DNA of 64,000 nucleotides from Hansfordia pulvinata (Eukaryota; Ascomycota; Sordariomycetes; Xylariales). Below are positions 10,901 to 24,541 of the stretch, piece by piece; position 1 is the first letter of the stretch, and every line of letters begins with the position of its first letter. Where the stretch lies: NCBI GenBank assembly GCA_006538405.1, contig BJKQ01000001.1, positions 1,736,001-1,800,000 on the forward strand, read 5' to 3'. The translations under genes and the position numbers were made by a program. The notes under the pieces were generated by a model. The model made no database searches, had not been told where the DNA came from, and worked only from the letters and a program-made list of their open reading frames with translations.

Positions 10901-13900
10901 TTCACGTCGTCGAGTCGCCCAAATGAACGTCCTCAGCTGGCACAGGCCTCGACTTGGGTATCACCCCCCACCCCGCGTGGTCTGTCTGCCTCCGTGGCCG
11001 GGACGCGCCGGCCGAATGAACGGGAGCAGCTCGACGCAAGTACCTCACCATTCACCACCTACTAGGGTCTACCTATTTTCAATCCATCATGTCGTAGACA
11101 ACGAGGACCGCGCAGAGCCATCGGTGAGTGCCTCGATCTTCAGAACAGGCCTCGAAAACCCACCCATCACACGGCCGTTTCTAATCAACGCTGCGACCTC
11201 CCCGGTACTGCAGGGATGCGGATAACCCCCTTGCCGGCGATCGACCAGGGCCGAAGTCGTGGCTGCCAAAGATCTGGAGTAGTCACTCCAGCGTTCACAA
11301 GATCTCGCGTGTCTACACCAGATCTTGCGCGTGGCTCCCCTTCCGAGTTCTGCGTGTTTCGGAGCCCCCGCGGCCTGTACGAGCACTCGCCATCAGCTCG
11401 GCCCCTATTCTCTTTTTCTCATCATCATAATTTTACCTTCCCTGGCTACGATACAAGATCTCGTGCTCATTGACAGGTCCTCTCGGCCGGGACCTCTTCA
11501 AGCGGGGGGCGCTCAAGAGAAGAGAGATGAAAGGCTGGGATCGAGAAGCAGGTGTCTAACTAGACCTCCGTCAGCTGTCTCACCTACCCGGCGCATCCCC
11601 GTAGCGCCCCGGCAGGGTCCGTTTGCGGTGGCTCGAACCCTGTTGCGCCCGGCCGGCGTCGATCGTCAAGACGCTCACCAGGGGGCGCTCAGGGGGCCGC
11701 CCGCCCTCGATCTCAAGAACAGGCCCGGCACTCACCGCGCAATGTCGCGTGTGCGATCTGCCGGTAATTGGGTGGGAATGCCATATCCATGACATGCCTT
11801 TGACTCTGTATGTGGGTGGGTGTGCGTATGTGTGACACACGAATCACACAGATCTAGAGAAGTAGGAAAAGGAGAGATCAAGGCACACACGCACACACAC
11901 ACACACACAAACACACGATCAGATCTCAGCTTGGCATTGACTCCTTACCGCTCCTCGATCTACATAGCACCAGCACGCGGCCTGTCTCTGCCTGTATGCC
12001 AGGACTGACTTAATATGGCAGCTGGTGCGGATGGGTTGGATTGCCGACCTGCCCGGCCGAATGAATGGTTTGGTCTAATTGGACCAGCTCGACGAGACAT
12101 GCTTCGTCTCCCCTTCCTCTCCCCGCCCGAGGACTACGGAAAGCGACAGGTTTCGATCAGGATGGGTTTTCGTCTCCCGTCGCGCCAGGCTTTACTTCCA
12201 TTGCGATTGGACAGCCCGCGATGCTCGAGCCCGATATCAATGACTCTTGTCTATGATCGCCTCCCCCCCCACCCGCGCTGAGCAGGTCTCGCGGCAACGA
12301 AGAAGACTGGCGGTGACGTGCCATGTGTGCTCCCAAGAGCGCGGGGCAGTGTGCCGGCACAGCGGCACCCCCGCGCGCGCGATAGGGAACGTCACGTGCC
12401 ATGCCTCCAGGGTAGGACAAGACGATTAGAGAGGGGCGATAGGAGGGGAAGAGAGACGTCTGTGGGCAGCTATGGTGTTCTCGAACATCGTTCCATCGGC
12501 CGGGGCGAGGACCAGGCCACGAGAATCTGCAGGTTGGAGCAGCTGCCCTGCCGCCGAGCATGTAACCGCAATGCTTCTACCCCTCCTGTGCCAGGGGAGC
12601 GCGCCTCGACGTTATACTGCGCCAATTAAGCCCCGTTACACACACACGTACACACAGACGCGCGCGCAGACGACCCGCCACGCCTGCGAGGGCCGGCGGC
12701 TGCGAAGCTGAGAGGCGGTCGGGTCGCACACGATGCTGCGGATAGCTGCAGATATGCTGCTGCGGGTGGCATGAGGGACGAGTAGCCGTCTGCGCGGGCA
12801 GGTGGACGTGTGGAAGAAGCCAAAATTGGACACGCCGACGATGGCCTCGCCGGGAAAAAAGTTAACAGGAAAGCGACCTTGGTCTGGTATTTCACCGGTG
12901 TTCGGGTAACAACCACGCCCGCTCGCGTGCTCCGGCTGCCCCTATTCCAGCGTCCAGGTCGGTGAGATGTCGAGTCTCCGTACGTGGGCCATGAAGCTGT
13001 CTATTAATAAACAACAGACAGTAGAAGACTGGGAACAACGGAGCATGGCCCAAAAGCCTCGGCCGGGCAACGACGAACTCGCGCCGTACTCTTCCGAGGT
13101 TGAGGGGCACTGGCCTCGATCGCATATCGCTAGCACCGGAAACTTCGGGGGTCGAAGACGCGTGAGCTGGCGCTGCTAACTAGGGCTGGCGGATGGCCTT
13201 GAACTGCACCGAGGGTCCTCATGCTCCGTCTTCTAGTCTCGGGCAGATAGATCCTGATGCTTCTGCAGGTCGAGTTCGAAGACCGGCAAGCTGCAGTGAA
13301 CTCGATGGCCCGGTTATGGTGCGCTAGCTTGAACGCCTACATAGTCTTCGCACTGCGTCCCTGAGCTGCTCACTGCACACCCATTGGAAGCCAGTCCTTC
13401 ATTGCGCGGTATGACTTGGTATTTTTTTTTTTTTTCGACAACAGAGCTAGGGTCGTCGGGAAGCTTGGTGTTTGGCGGCGCCGGACTTTGGGATCTCGGG
13501 CTCGCGGCCTGGAGACACCAGCGAGTCGGGGCCGATATTCAGGCGAGGTGAGGTGGCTGCGTATCGCGCGGCTCCGGCCTCGGCAACGGGTCCTTCTCTT
13601 GCCGGCCTGGCCGGACTTCCTTGTCCGATCAAGCGTGCCGCGCAAGGCGGAAAGACAATGGCAGGATGTCAATGGCAGGGGGTCAATGCGAGGAAGTCAA
13701 TAGCAGAAAGGCGATTGGTTTGGTCATCGTTATGCCGCTTATATTCAGCGGTTGCGTTGCTTTCTCCATCCACAGTAGAACACAACTTCAAACTGTGTTG
13801 ACAAGTACCAAATCCCATTCCAATCATGCAGAATAGCCTGGAGACAGTATTCAACGGCCGGCTCTGACCCGCGAGCAGATCGAACCCTGTGCCCGTGCGA

Positions 13901-16900
13901 GAACCACGTCTCGTCCCCGCGGTTGGTTCCCTGAGAAACAAACCCGCGCTTTGGCGGCAGGCCTACCGGTCTCGAACAGCCGGTAGCCCACAGCCTCTCC
14001 GGGAAATAGACCAAAGCAGGCTCTTGATCATTTTCATAGTCTCCGACCTGATGCCGGGAGCTCCGCGACTCTCTGGCTGTGAAGAGAACGAAGAAGGAGG
14101 CGACGGGAAGAACATGCCAGACTGCGTGAAGACCAGAGAGCCAGCTCTCAGAGAAGGGCCACAGGTTGCCGGTAGCCCGTTCTTTCGACTCTTGTAACCA
14201 AATCCCCGACTGACGCTTCGCCTTGCCCGGAACGGCCGCTGAGCAATCTCCCGGAATCACCCCTCGTACTCAACCGGGGTCGGCTGTCACCGACGCCCTC
14301 GAGAAGCAAGTGACCGTCAACCTTACCTCAGGAATGTCACCGACCCAGCCGTTGGCACCGCCGCGGATCGGGACAACGCCGCTGGGACAAGACCGCTGCG
14401 GACGCTACCGACGCCGCCCCACGATGCCACTGGGACACACCGCGAGACGGCCAAGAAAGGGGCTGCAGGCACCCGAGCCACGGGACCAAGTGAGCAGTCG
14501 TATCGCCACAGAACCCCGCCAGTCTATTGACTCAAACCGGGGCTGGCAATGGGGCTGACAATGGCGGCCAAGGAACTCTTAGTCGCCCCCGAAAAGAATA
14601 GAGCACCTGGGATCACACCCCGCAGCCACGACAATAAGGCGGCTTCGGCAATGGACAAACCCACAGAGAGAAAAACCCCTTACGAGACCCGCCCCGACAC
14701 CTATTCCGGGGTTCTGAGGTTGAGAGCTGTGGCCGCGCGTCGAGGGCACGTTTGCTCTTCTTTCCCCGGCTAATCCTGCTCTGTGATAGCTCACATCCTT
14801 GCAGGAATGATGCTTTTGTGTGCTGACGAAGAAGTCACCAACTCCGATGGGCAGCACGTGATATCTCTCCTTCTCTTGGCGAGAAACTGTTGACTGGGAT
14901 TGTGGAGAGAGAGAGAAGAGCAGCCCTGCTGAGAGAGGCAACGGCTGCTAAAACAGGAACCCAAGGGGCGCAGGGACGAAGGCGGAAATGTGGGAGGGTT
15001 CGTGGGGGTCACGTTTGGGTTTTTTTGGAGGCACGCATTTGGGGGCCTGTTGCTGCCGCTTCCGAAAGGAGATGCAGGGTGGTAATGGCTTGTCGATCAT
15101 GAAGACGCCTCCCGAGCCATCGGCCGTTATGTGCGCCTCGTGTGCTTTCTGGGGTCTGGTTCGGCGAGCGGGGTCTTCGTCCGTCTTTCTACTGCAATGT
15201 ATGTGTAGGTTCACACGAGGTAAAGTGGTCAGGCCCGAGAGTCTCGGCGTTGTCGACGCGCGTCGGCGAGAACTCCATGCTCTCCTCCCCCACGATCTCG
15301 TCCGCCGGGGATCCCCGCCCCCTCGATCCATGTGACAATCCCGCCCGGAACCCCGTTCTCTAAGCCGAAGGTCCTCGAGCTGGCAGGTCATCTCGTATAG
15401 AGACGCTTCGTGCGGTCTCATAAGGGGACTTTTGGCCCCCACCCTCTCGTAGAGAAACAAACGCAAGACAAGGGGCTGACGACCAGCCAGCTTGTCCTTA
15501 CGCGGTGATGCTCGGCTCGATTCGTGTCCGCCCGGCCTGCGTCGTCCTGCCCCTTCCTCAAGGGGGATGCTCAACAGATGTGGCCATTGGGGGAGCGAGA
15601 CCTGTACTTTTCAGCCGTTGAGGTTGTTGGAAACGGGGCATCCCTCAGCCATGAGGTGCGCATAATCTAGGGCTTGGGATTTGCAATGGGAGCACCGACG
15701 ATCCAACTACGAGCCTACCTAAGTACAGAGCAGCATCTTATCGGCCTTTTAGTTTTGCGTTTCCCACCAGCCTGCACCGGTCTTGAGACAACTTACACAC
15801 ACAAAAAGGGGTGGAGCGGGGGCTCCATACATAGTGCCTCTTCGATGCCCGCTTGACGCGCCAACCGCGCAACTCAACCCCCCCTCCCCTCAAAACCAGC
15901 AGAAGAGAAAAGCGCAGCAAAACATGCGCAGGCCCCGCCTCGATGGACCAACAGCAGTTTGACTCGGTTGATCAAAATGGGGGCAGACAGGACGCACAAG
16001 CACGCTCTTGTTGTAACAAGTAGTCCCGAGAATGCTTCCCCTTCCCCCTCTTGCCCTCCCCCAAGTCCGGAACCGCAAAGGCTAACACCCACCCGTCGTG
16101 CACGTATGGGTATCAAGCTTACATCCTTAGGTACGGTAGCGTCGGCGACATGCCCGGTCTTTCTTGCTGCTGGCTGGCTGGCTGCGCGACATCACACACG
16201 CCTCTCGCAGAGCAGACTAAAAACGGCGCGCGCCGGGTCGCCGGGCTAAAGCACGATCGCTGGAGGCGCAAATCAGCCCGCACCCATCTCCCCCGCCTCA
16301 CCCCCCCCCCCCCCCCCCCCTCTCCCTTAGACACTTGCGGGGCATGATACACCCACACAAGGGGAACGCAGGCTCACTTTCTTCCCCGCCAGAAAGAGAA
16401 AGTCGACAGACACCAACAAGACCCCCCCCCTCTTGATCAAACCACCGTCCCAAAATCTGACAGCGCGGGGTGTGCCTGCAGCCTCTGCGAGGTTACGTAT
16501 GTCAAGGTGGAATGTGTGCGTGTGTGTGTGCGTGTGTGTGTGTGTGTATACACATGCAACTCACAGACTCGTGTCCCCAACGTTGTACTCGTGTGTGTGC
16601 ATGGAGATTACCCACACACGCCCATGGCGCATGCAGGAAACGCGGGGGCTGCGAATATGCGGGATCAGAGCCAAGGCGAATGAAGCTGGGGGCGGAGGGG
16701 GCCGCGACGCCGGATCATCACGCACACGGACACACACGATGCTTATTGCGACGGTATGGAGTGCCTGACTGTGCAGCAACCTCATGTCTGGCTGCTTCGG
16801 GAAGCGGCACGGGACGGGTGCGTGCTGGATATAGCCAATTCGGGCTGTCGTCGTGGCCGACTTGGGGACTCATCCCAGCCAGGTCTCTGCTGTCGAAGCC

Positions 16901-17791
16901 ACGCATACGCGTATGCTAGTCATTGAAAGCACCCAAGGAGGACGCTGGCTTCACGTGGCGGGGCACACACAGCATGCACGGCATGCGGCCGGGCACATGA
17001 TTGCTGGACAACAGCCGGGGTACATACAGGGCACGGAATAGGAAAGCGAAGCTGAAGCCCCAGCTGTGTGCGATGCCTGGCTCCCCCGTCGAATCAGAGA
17101 CGCTGGAATATTCCCATTGTCATCAACATGCGGGCCCCGTCAGGCTGTCAGACAGTCAGGCAGGCCAAACGCTGGGCTCAAGATTTAAATCAGTAAAATT
17201 TGTATTCAAGTAGCAGAAATCAGTGCTGGAAATAGATGAGGCAAACCAAAAAAAAACGCCGCCCGACTCGCTCCTCCATCGAGCCAGATATAGATGGGAT
17301 AGGGGTATGCTCTTAACAAGCATGGAAAGCCACGGCGCCACCGGATCATTTTTCCTTTCCCTGTTTTTGCCGAAAAGAACCCCCTGTGCATCCTTTCGTG
17401 CGCATTACCAACCTGGAGACAACAAAATGAGGGCTGAATATAGGGATGACGGGTGACAAGGCAGTCGCTCCACCGGAGGGTAGAGACGTGTCAAGCTAGT
17501 CCACTCATTGTAACCCCAGAATATTCTCCCCACGCCCTTTTCTCTTCCATGCGGAGAGGACTGCCTCTTTGACTCCTCAGCTTTTCGGCGAGAAAAACGA
17601 CCTATCGTTTCGGCCGCAAAAAATGGCGAGGGCAGCAGTCGGCAGATCATACCCGCGCGCCCTGCCTGAATTACCGCTAGGCCCGTTCGCTCCGTAGACC
17701 ATCGTATCGTGTGACGGTGATTTTGTATGTGTGATTGTGCGTGTGTGTGGTTGTGTGCGTCCGTGGCGGAAACAGCTTGCCGGCCCTGCCA
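7916..17791. other. Gene-poor interval of about 9.9 kb
   Basis: I can support no intact gene. The interval is GC-rich and holds many short repeats: CGTG tetranucleotides near 8900, GAC/GAA triplets near 9040-9085, CA/GT runs near 11885 and 16520, a C20 run at 16301, and several TACGAGTA copies near 8875, 9743, 9817 and 9854. A TATA-like CTATATAAAAG lies at 7956-7966 just upstream of the MFS start; its better orientation is plus. Minus-strand stretches around 15100-15560 read like coding sequence but change frame, and may be relics. None of the longer frames carries a recognisable domain. Confidence 0.5.
16301..16320. repeat. C20 homopolymer
   Basis: Twenty consecutive C in non-coding DNA, preceded by a C-rich stretch. 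Confidence 0.9.
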
Positions 17792-18811
17792 TCACTGGCC
17801 CCCCTTCGCCGCAAGCTCCCTTTCCAGCGCCATGACCTCCTTGAAGCCATCCTTGATCATCCGCCTCGTCTCCTCGTCGGGCAGCGTGCAGGGCTGCCGG
17901 GGCTCGCCGCCGTATCCAGCGTAGGTCTGCAGCGCGGCCTTGACGCCCGCGAACCCCGTCCGGATACACACCCAGTCGGCCTTGGCGAGTACGGCCTGCA
18001 CACGGCGCGCCTCCCGGAGCTCCCCGCGCTCGAACAGCTCGCACACTCGGACACACACGCGCGGGCACAGATTGGCCGTGCCCGCGATGGTGCCGTGGGC
18101 CCCAACGACGAGGGACTGCAGGATGAAGTCCGCGCTGCCGCCGGCGACGAAGAAGCCCGAGTCGTCGTCCGAGTCGGCCGGGGCCAGGGCGTCCGCGATG
18201 CGCGCCAGCTTGCCCGTGTTGCCGCACGTCAGCTTAACGCCTCGAACGTTAGGGTGCCGGGCGATGTCGACGATGGCGTCAGAAGACAGGTCGAGCCCCG
18301 CGCAGGCCCCGGGATAGTTGTAGACCAGGATGGGGATGGGACTGGCGGCGGCGACGTCGTGGAAGAAGCGCACAATCTTGGCCGTGTCGAGCAGGCCGCC
18401 GTAGTATGCCGGGGGCAGGATGAGGGCGTGGCTGGCGCCCGCGGCTGCGGCATCGCGGCACAGCTGGGTGGCCTCGCGGGTGGACTGGGCGCCGCAGCCG
18501 GCGATGACAGGAAGGGAGTGGTGGTCGGCCTCGTCAAGGGCGGCACGGGTGGCCTGAATGATCTGGGCGCGCTCTTCGCGGGCCAGGTGGACGGCCTCGC
18601 CGTTGGAGCCGTGGACGACGAGGCCCGCCACGCCGGCCTCGGCCAGGTGGACCGCGTGGCGCTGCGTGGCCTCGACGTCGACGGGGGCGCCGTCAATTTC
18701 GTCGGCGTCTTCCCCTGCTGTGGCGGTGGCCGGCCTGAAGAAGGCCACCGTGGGCACGTATACGCCGTTCTGCAGGCGGGCCGACTGTGATGATGTGGTT
18801 GTGGGCGCCAT
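17792..18811 (-). CDS. DHDPS/N-acetylneuraminate lyase family class I aldolase
   Basis: A single-exon frame of 339 residues from the ATG at 18811 to the TGA at 17792; the ATG has good context (CCAAGATGG). The protein has the signatures of the DapA-like TIM-barrel family: GSNGE at residues 68-72 (the GxxGE substrate loop), the catalytic tyrosine in VYNYPG near Y164, and the Schiff-base lysine in GVKLTCGN at K193. Such enzymes cleave or form 2-keto acids through a lysine imine with pyruvate. Fungi make lysine by the aminoadipate route, so a true dihydrodipicolinate synthase role is unlikely. Fungal relatives include 4-hydroxy-2-oxoglutarate aldolase and L-threo-3-deoxy-hexulosonate aldolase of galacturonate breakdown, and one of these is the better guess. 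No pathway neighbours are present. The enzyme is likely cytosolic, as no signal peptide is seen. Confidence 0.88.
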   Translation of the reverse strand: MAPTTTSSQSARLQNGVYVPTVAFFRPATATAGEDADEIDGAPVDVEATQRHAVHLAEAGVAGLVVHGSNGEAVHLAREERAQIIQATRAALDEADHHSLPVIAGCGAQSTREATQLCRDAAAAGASHALILPPAYYGGLLDTAKIVRFFHDVAAASPIPILVYNYPGACAGLDLSSDAIVDIARHPNVRGVKLTCGNTGKLARIADALAPADSDDDSGFFVAGGSADFILQSLVVGAHGTIAGTANLCPRVCVRVCELFERGELREARRVQAVLAKADWVCIRTGFAGVKAALQTYAGYGGEPRQPCTLPDEETRRMIKDGFKEVMALERELAAKGGQ

Positions 18812-21800
18812 CTTGGTTTGTGTGGGTGTGGTGGTGGCTTTGCCCCGTGTAAGTCGAAAAAGAGAGGTAGTGGCAATGCTCGCTGGATGGCAGGGTTGGT
18901 GCCAGACCGGGATGGCAACCAGACTGCAAGACTGAGGAAACCCAAGAACAAGACGATGCAAGAGAGTCGGGGCTCGAGGAAAGGGAATCGAGGAAAAGAG
19001 GAAAATCACAATGGTACAGAAGGAGCCATCACCAGATGCGTCCTCTGAAACGTGGGGGGCGGCCCGGATATTATAGTTTCCCAACACATGATGAGTCAGT
19101 TGCGTCCGGCGGTGCGGCGCAGTGGCAACGGAAGCAGGAATACCGCACCTTCCACCTACCTATCCCTGCGAGGGGAAAAGGCCCTTTCCGAGTAACACCC
19201 GGATGTAGAGATAGAAAGCGGGCGTGCTTTCCATCCGGTAGACGGCAACCAGCGTGGATACGAGTACACGGTATGTGCGTTACAGAAGGTGCAGGTGCTG
19301 CCCACCTCAAGGGGTACCTAGCACGAGGTACCTACCCACACCTAACCTTACTGAGGTACCTTAGGTACCCTTGCAACAACCTGCGGCTCACGACTCGCAC
19401 CAGACGCCGGCTTCTTTCACCCATCGCGTTGGACGTCTGGTGATACCCAACCTGCGCACGATCCGGCGCGTGCGAGGCCCTGCTGCGGGCTGCCGATCGC
19501 GGCTCACCACCTTGCCGCACATACGACTACTTCGGCCAGATCGATCCGGGCCACAGCTGGGGCAAAGGTGTGTCGGCTTCTCAATGGATCCCTTCGTCCT
19601 CGTTCTCTGTATGCCAGCCCGACCTGACATGACCTGGCACTCTTTTTTTCCCCCCTCTCTCTTTGAACACTCCCAAAACCCAGCGACAGCAACGAGTCTG
19701 CATATACGGCTTGCCTTGGCCAAGACTATCTTGTCAAAGTCGTCCTCCTTTGCTCTTAGCCAGGAATCTCGTGTTCTTCTTTAAGCCGCGGCAGACGCCC
19801 ACGTCACACAGGTGCTGCTGCCAGTACGATCCGGACGACGACAACCACAAAAACCCACATCCATGATCCCCCCGCCATCCCCCCCCCGCAACCCGACTTT
19901 TGCAACAGCCGATCGTACCATCGGAGCGGATGGGGCCAGGCGCCGCTGGGCAAGGTCTCCGAGAATAGCGGCAGCCGGGTACACCACCAAAGCACGAAAT
20001 ACGGGGACCGGGGATCCTCGGCGTGGGGGTCCCCCGGGTCGCTTTTCATGGCTGATGTGTCTCTGCCTCCCACACTTTGAACCCCCCACTCACACAGGGT
20101 AACGAAAGGTTCTGCACCCCAGGTCCAGGGATCCTGACCTCCTCGTGGGCCCCTCGTGGGAGGGAGAAGGGCAGCAGCCGAGCTCGGGATGTTCTCTCCT
20201 CCTCTCTCTCTTGCCTTTCTCCCTCCGTCGCTTTGCTTCGCTTCTCAACCAGTCTCTGTCTCTCGGGCCACCGCCAAGGTCATTTCTGTGCTGTCTCGTT
20301 GGTTTTTCTCGTCACGCGACGCCGTGCAGCAGGGGCCCCAGAAAGGCTGGACTGAACCTGAGTTGGCTGACACGGATGACCTCGAGTTGGTTTGTTATGC
20401 CCCTTTGTTGCCCGATTTTCCGCATTGTCAGGTGATGCGAAGCTAGGGGATCCCGACAGTCGCCAGCCAGCCAGCCAGCGACCACGCGGACGCCACAATG
20501 CGCCGTTGCAGTGCAGTGCAGCGCACTCGGGTCGGCTGGGGGCCTGGGTGGTGTCTCAGTGGTATCCGGCATCCGGCAATCCACCACACGGTGACACGGC
20601 TCTCTGGCTTGGCTCCAGTTCGCACGAAGCGAAGCTCCGAAGGAGCCCCGGGTCCCGGGAACCCGAACCCATCAGGAGCTGTGTGCCTACGGGTACCTCT
20701 AGGAAGCTGTACCTGTGGTCCCATACCTCCAGCTGAAAGGTAGGGTAGGTCAGGTACTTATTGGGAGACTCGACGATGAAGCTGTTGACCACCGTCAGTG
20801 ATCCATGTGGGACCGGTCAACGCCCCCTTATTAGCTCGCAGCGTGAAGCTATTCCGATAAACAGTCATGTGTGCAGAGACAGCACGCTACAGACCTCGGG
20901 CGAGATTGCCCCTTGTCGTGAAATCCGGCCTGGTCGTCAGCGTATCCACGACAAAGCCATCGGGTGCGCCCCCTCAAGCCCGCGATAGGCCGACCCTACA
21001 GCCGACGAACTGTAGGGCTGGCGGCACGGCAGCAAAAGAAAGCCCATACAAACTTTCGTTAACCCCCTCTCCGGTCCTCAGCCAATTAACCTCTTCTTCC
21101 CCGCAGCTAGGTACGAGCACCTACGCACGCACGTACGTATGTGCGTGTACCTGAGAAAGACACGATCGCGAGCCTCTGCCATACTCGTACGCGGCACACG
21201 ACAGCTGCAGTAGCGCAAGAGGCTGCCCCCTTCCGTGCCGCCCGCCCACCGGCACTGGAGCCATGTGTCGCGAGGCCGACGGCAGCGGGGGCGGCTGAGA
21301 GAGGGTTCTCGGCCGGCCATGGCACCGTGTAGCTCTCTGATTTACCGACTTTCCATGCACGAAGGGGTTTTACTTGGGCTTCAAACGAAAAGCACTTGCA
21401 GCTTGGTCCAGAACCCTCAAAGACGGCCTGAAAAACACATGAACACGACCGAACGGGACCTGGACACGGGGCAGATCGGTGTGGATGGACCGTTGTGCTC
21501 CGTAGTTGGGATCAGGATGAACCCCCACGCTTCTGGGCCCTGACCTTTGTTCTCGGCTCTGGGGCGGTGACCTTTCTCTCTTTCGGTGGGGCTCGGTGGT
21601 GTTGGTGGTGGTGGTGGTGATGATGGTGTTAGGCGCCCCGCCCCGCTGGCTTGCCAATACTCCTACAAGCACAGGCTGTGGCGCCTTGGCTGTTGCTTAC
21701 CAGGCACCCACCCATAGAATGTGCGAGTACTCGGAGCTTGGCACCTTGGGAACCCCGCAGCCGGGGGCGGATTCTCGCCAAGCAGGGTTCGCTCCAGGGC

Positions 21801-22452
21801 GGGCGTCGGCGATCCTTACCTCAAGCATCGTGGTGGCTTTGTCCTGTTGCTGCTGCTGCTGCTGCTGCGGCTGCTGCTTCTCCTACTGCCGCCGCGACCA
21901 CTACTGCTGGTTCCCGGAATGCCCTCCTCGCAAATTCCTTGCCTCTCGGTGCCTGACCGCCCGCGGCGATTCGCCGTGCGATCTCGGTTCGGCTTCGGTC
22001 TCTTCACTGCGGCCAGCTGATGATGATGGAGATGATGCTGATGGTGAGATGCAAGTCCCCAGCAGACGTGGGCCTCCTGACACTCCTCCCTCTGCTCCGA
22101 GCGTCCCCTTTGCCACGCCCTCACCGGAGAGATCCATCCACGGGCGTCTTCTGGCCCCTAGTCGGGTGGGTGCTGCTGGATGCTCTCACCATTACCTAAA
22201 GCTGCGTCCGATGATTCTCGCCAGCGCCTCTTTTCCTCACTCCACCGGCGCCGCCGCGTTCTCCAGTCGTTCCCGGGGCGGGCGGTGTCAGATTCGAGCT
22301 CGCAGCTTTTCCCCGCAATGCTAACGGATCATGAGGTCCGACGCGGTCTCACTCGGGAGGGCGCAGCTGGGGAAGAAGGGGTCATCGCCGGCCGGAGGGA
22401 CGAATCATGACCGCGGAGCTTACCTGCCCAAGTACGTGCAGCTTTGCATTAG

Positions 22453-22472
22453 GTACGAGTGAGTACTCGTAC
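22453..22472. repeat. Inverted repeat GTACGAGT / ACTCGTAC
   Basis: Perfect 8-base arms with a 4-base spacer form a small hairpin-capable element. It is one of the clearest copies of the dispersed TACGAGTA family. Confidence 0.85.
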
Positions 22473-24517
22473 GCTGCGGCTGTCGTGTCCCTCGTTCTCT
22501 CGACCCTTGACAAACACACCTGCAAGCAAGCAGGCACGCACATGTACTCATTACCTCGGGAAGCAAGTACGAGCAAACACGTATGGTGGGCTTCCTTGAC
22601 ACCGTTTGTCTGTCCCGTCCCAAGCAGCTTTCGGCCAGGCAGCCCACCCGTCAAAGTCGGCCCCCGCCGCTCTGTGGATGTCGAAGTCCCCCGGGGTGGA
22701 GAGGCTGTGCAGCACCACTCGTTCATCTCGCGTCCCAGTGCTGTTCGCGTGGCGGTCACTCTACCGTACGAGTCCTCGTGTGGTAGGCAAGGAATGTAGT
22801 CGGTCGGTCGAAACAGAAAAAAAGAAAAAGAAAAAAAAGAGAAAACAGACACACACCTTGTGGAGAGATGGAGAAGCATCCGACCGAATCGGCGGCTGGC
22901 TTTTACTCATCACCACCCAGCACCACAGGCAGAACCAAGACAACGCCCTTTCATCCCACTCGCATCACGTGGTCGCGACCTCCGCTTTTCCTTCCCTCCC
23001 CTCCTCCCCTCCCCTCCCCCCTCCTCCTCCTCCTCCTCCACCCAGCGGGCGGGGCCGGGGCCTGGCGGGACTCCGCGGGGTGGGGGTTCAGTTCATTTCA
23101 ACGAGGCAGAAAGGGTACGGGGGGCAGCATGATCAACGCAGGGGTGGGGGGCCGCAAGGTACCTAAGGTAAGGTGGGGTACTCGCACGAGTACTCGTACA
23201 CAATTGTTGACCAAGCTCTGCCTCTGCATTACGCAGACCTCGTCCAGGTGGGCTCGAGGATATTCGTGACTACCGAGAGTTCTTGAATAATATTCTTTCT
23301 TTTTTTTTTTTTTTTGCAAAAAGAAGAGGACCAGCAACACCATCACCAAGCTAACGACCAGAAGCTGGCTCATATTCCATTTCGTAAAGACTTTGCCTCC
23401 GCTCCACTACGGATCGTCGTCGAGCTTTCTAGATACTAGTATTTACTCTTCTCTGAGTGTTTTTGTTTCTCCCTTTTTTAGCTTGTCGTCTCTCAGCCCC
23501 TTGGCAGCAGTAACCTGGTGGATATCCCGGCTTTGGCTACCAGACGCCTGTTTACACCCAGCAACGCCCTCGCGGACCACCCCTGTCTTACGAACATGCT
23601 TCCGTAGACCCAAAAAATGTGGGGGCGGGGAGCTGCCCCAGCCAAAAGGGACTCTGCTTGACTTCACTTCGCTGTTGTTCTGCATCAAAGGCCGCAACGC
23701 AACGGCGGAGGCAGACGCGGCAAAACTCTTCCCGGCCCGCCGGCCTCTCTGCCGCCTGCCCCGCGCGTGCATTCTGCAGCGGGAATGCTCTGGCTCCAGT
23801 GAAACTGGGGACGCTTAGAGGGGGGGAGGGGGGGGGTGGTGGTGGTCCAGTGTCTTGTTCGTCTTTCTTCACCCCGCCATGAAAGCAGCACAGCAGTCGC
23901 AGTCTTTTTCCTTTTCTTTTTTTTTTTTTCGTCAGAAAAGGCACTTCGACCAGTCGCGAACTGGCTGCCGCTCCACACGCGCACGAGTATATGTAGGACT
24001 TTTCCACCTCTCCACCTTTTCACAGGCGAGCGCCCTTAGGCCAAAATTGCCTGACTCTTTCTCCTCGCCCAAGGATACGTGACCCCCCTCCTCGCGGCAT
24101 CTGGGGACTTGGCCCCCCGGGGGAAAGGCTATTTTCACACACGCGGCCCCGCCTGGGCTCGCGCTCAGCTCGAACGTCGAACGAAACGGGGGCTCTTGCC
24201 CGATGGGAGCCGGGTGGTTTCGGTTGGCCGAGAAGCAGCCGCTGTCTCCCCCCCCCCCCCTATCATACTGTCTGATTTAAAGACACGTCCGGAAGCGGGC
24301 CAGGGAGAGAGATACAGAGAGAGAGAACAATACAAAGGGAAACTTGCAACCCGAGCCTTGGGCCCCCGTGGGGTTTCTGACGGGAGCAAGCCAGCGCGGC
24401 GCGCAGGGTCGTTGATGGATTGGAATTTGTGCCGGAGTTGTTATGGGTCTTTGGGCATTAGGCGTGCAGGAGCCTGACCTTGACTTGCACAAGGTGGAGT
24501 TTTTTTTTTGTTTGTTT

Positions 24518-24541
24518 GTGTGTGTGTGTGTGTGTGTGTGT
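24518..24541. repeat. (GT)n microsatellite
   Basis: About twelve GT units follow a T-rich run in non-coding DNA. Confidence 0.9.

Noticed and set aside
11600..11720. tRNA B-box-like sequence (GGGTTCGAGCC on the minus strand)
   Set aside because: Arms around the TTCGAGC loop do not pair and no A box lies at a proper distance.
13850..13940. tRNA B-box-like sequence (GGGTTCGATC on the minus strand)
   Set aside because: No cloverleaf can be formed with the upstream sequence; T-stem mismatches.
21596..22324. 242-codon plus-strand frame
   Set aside because: Contains a Cys run from a CTG repeat and Val runs from GTG repeats; no coherent protein pattern.
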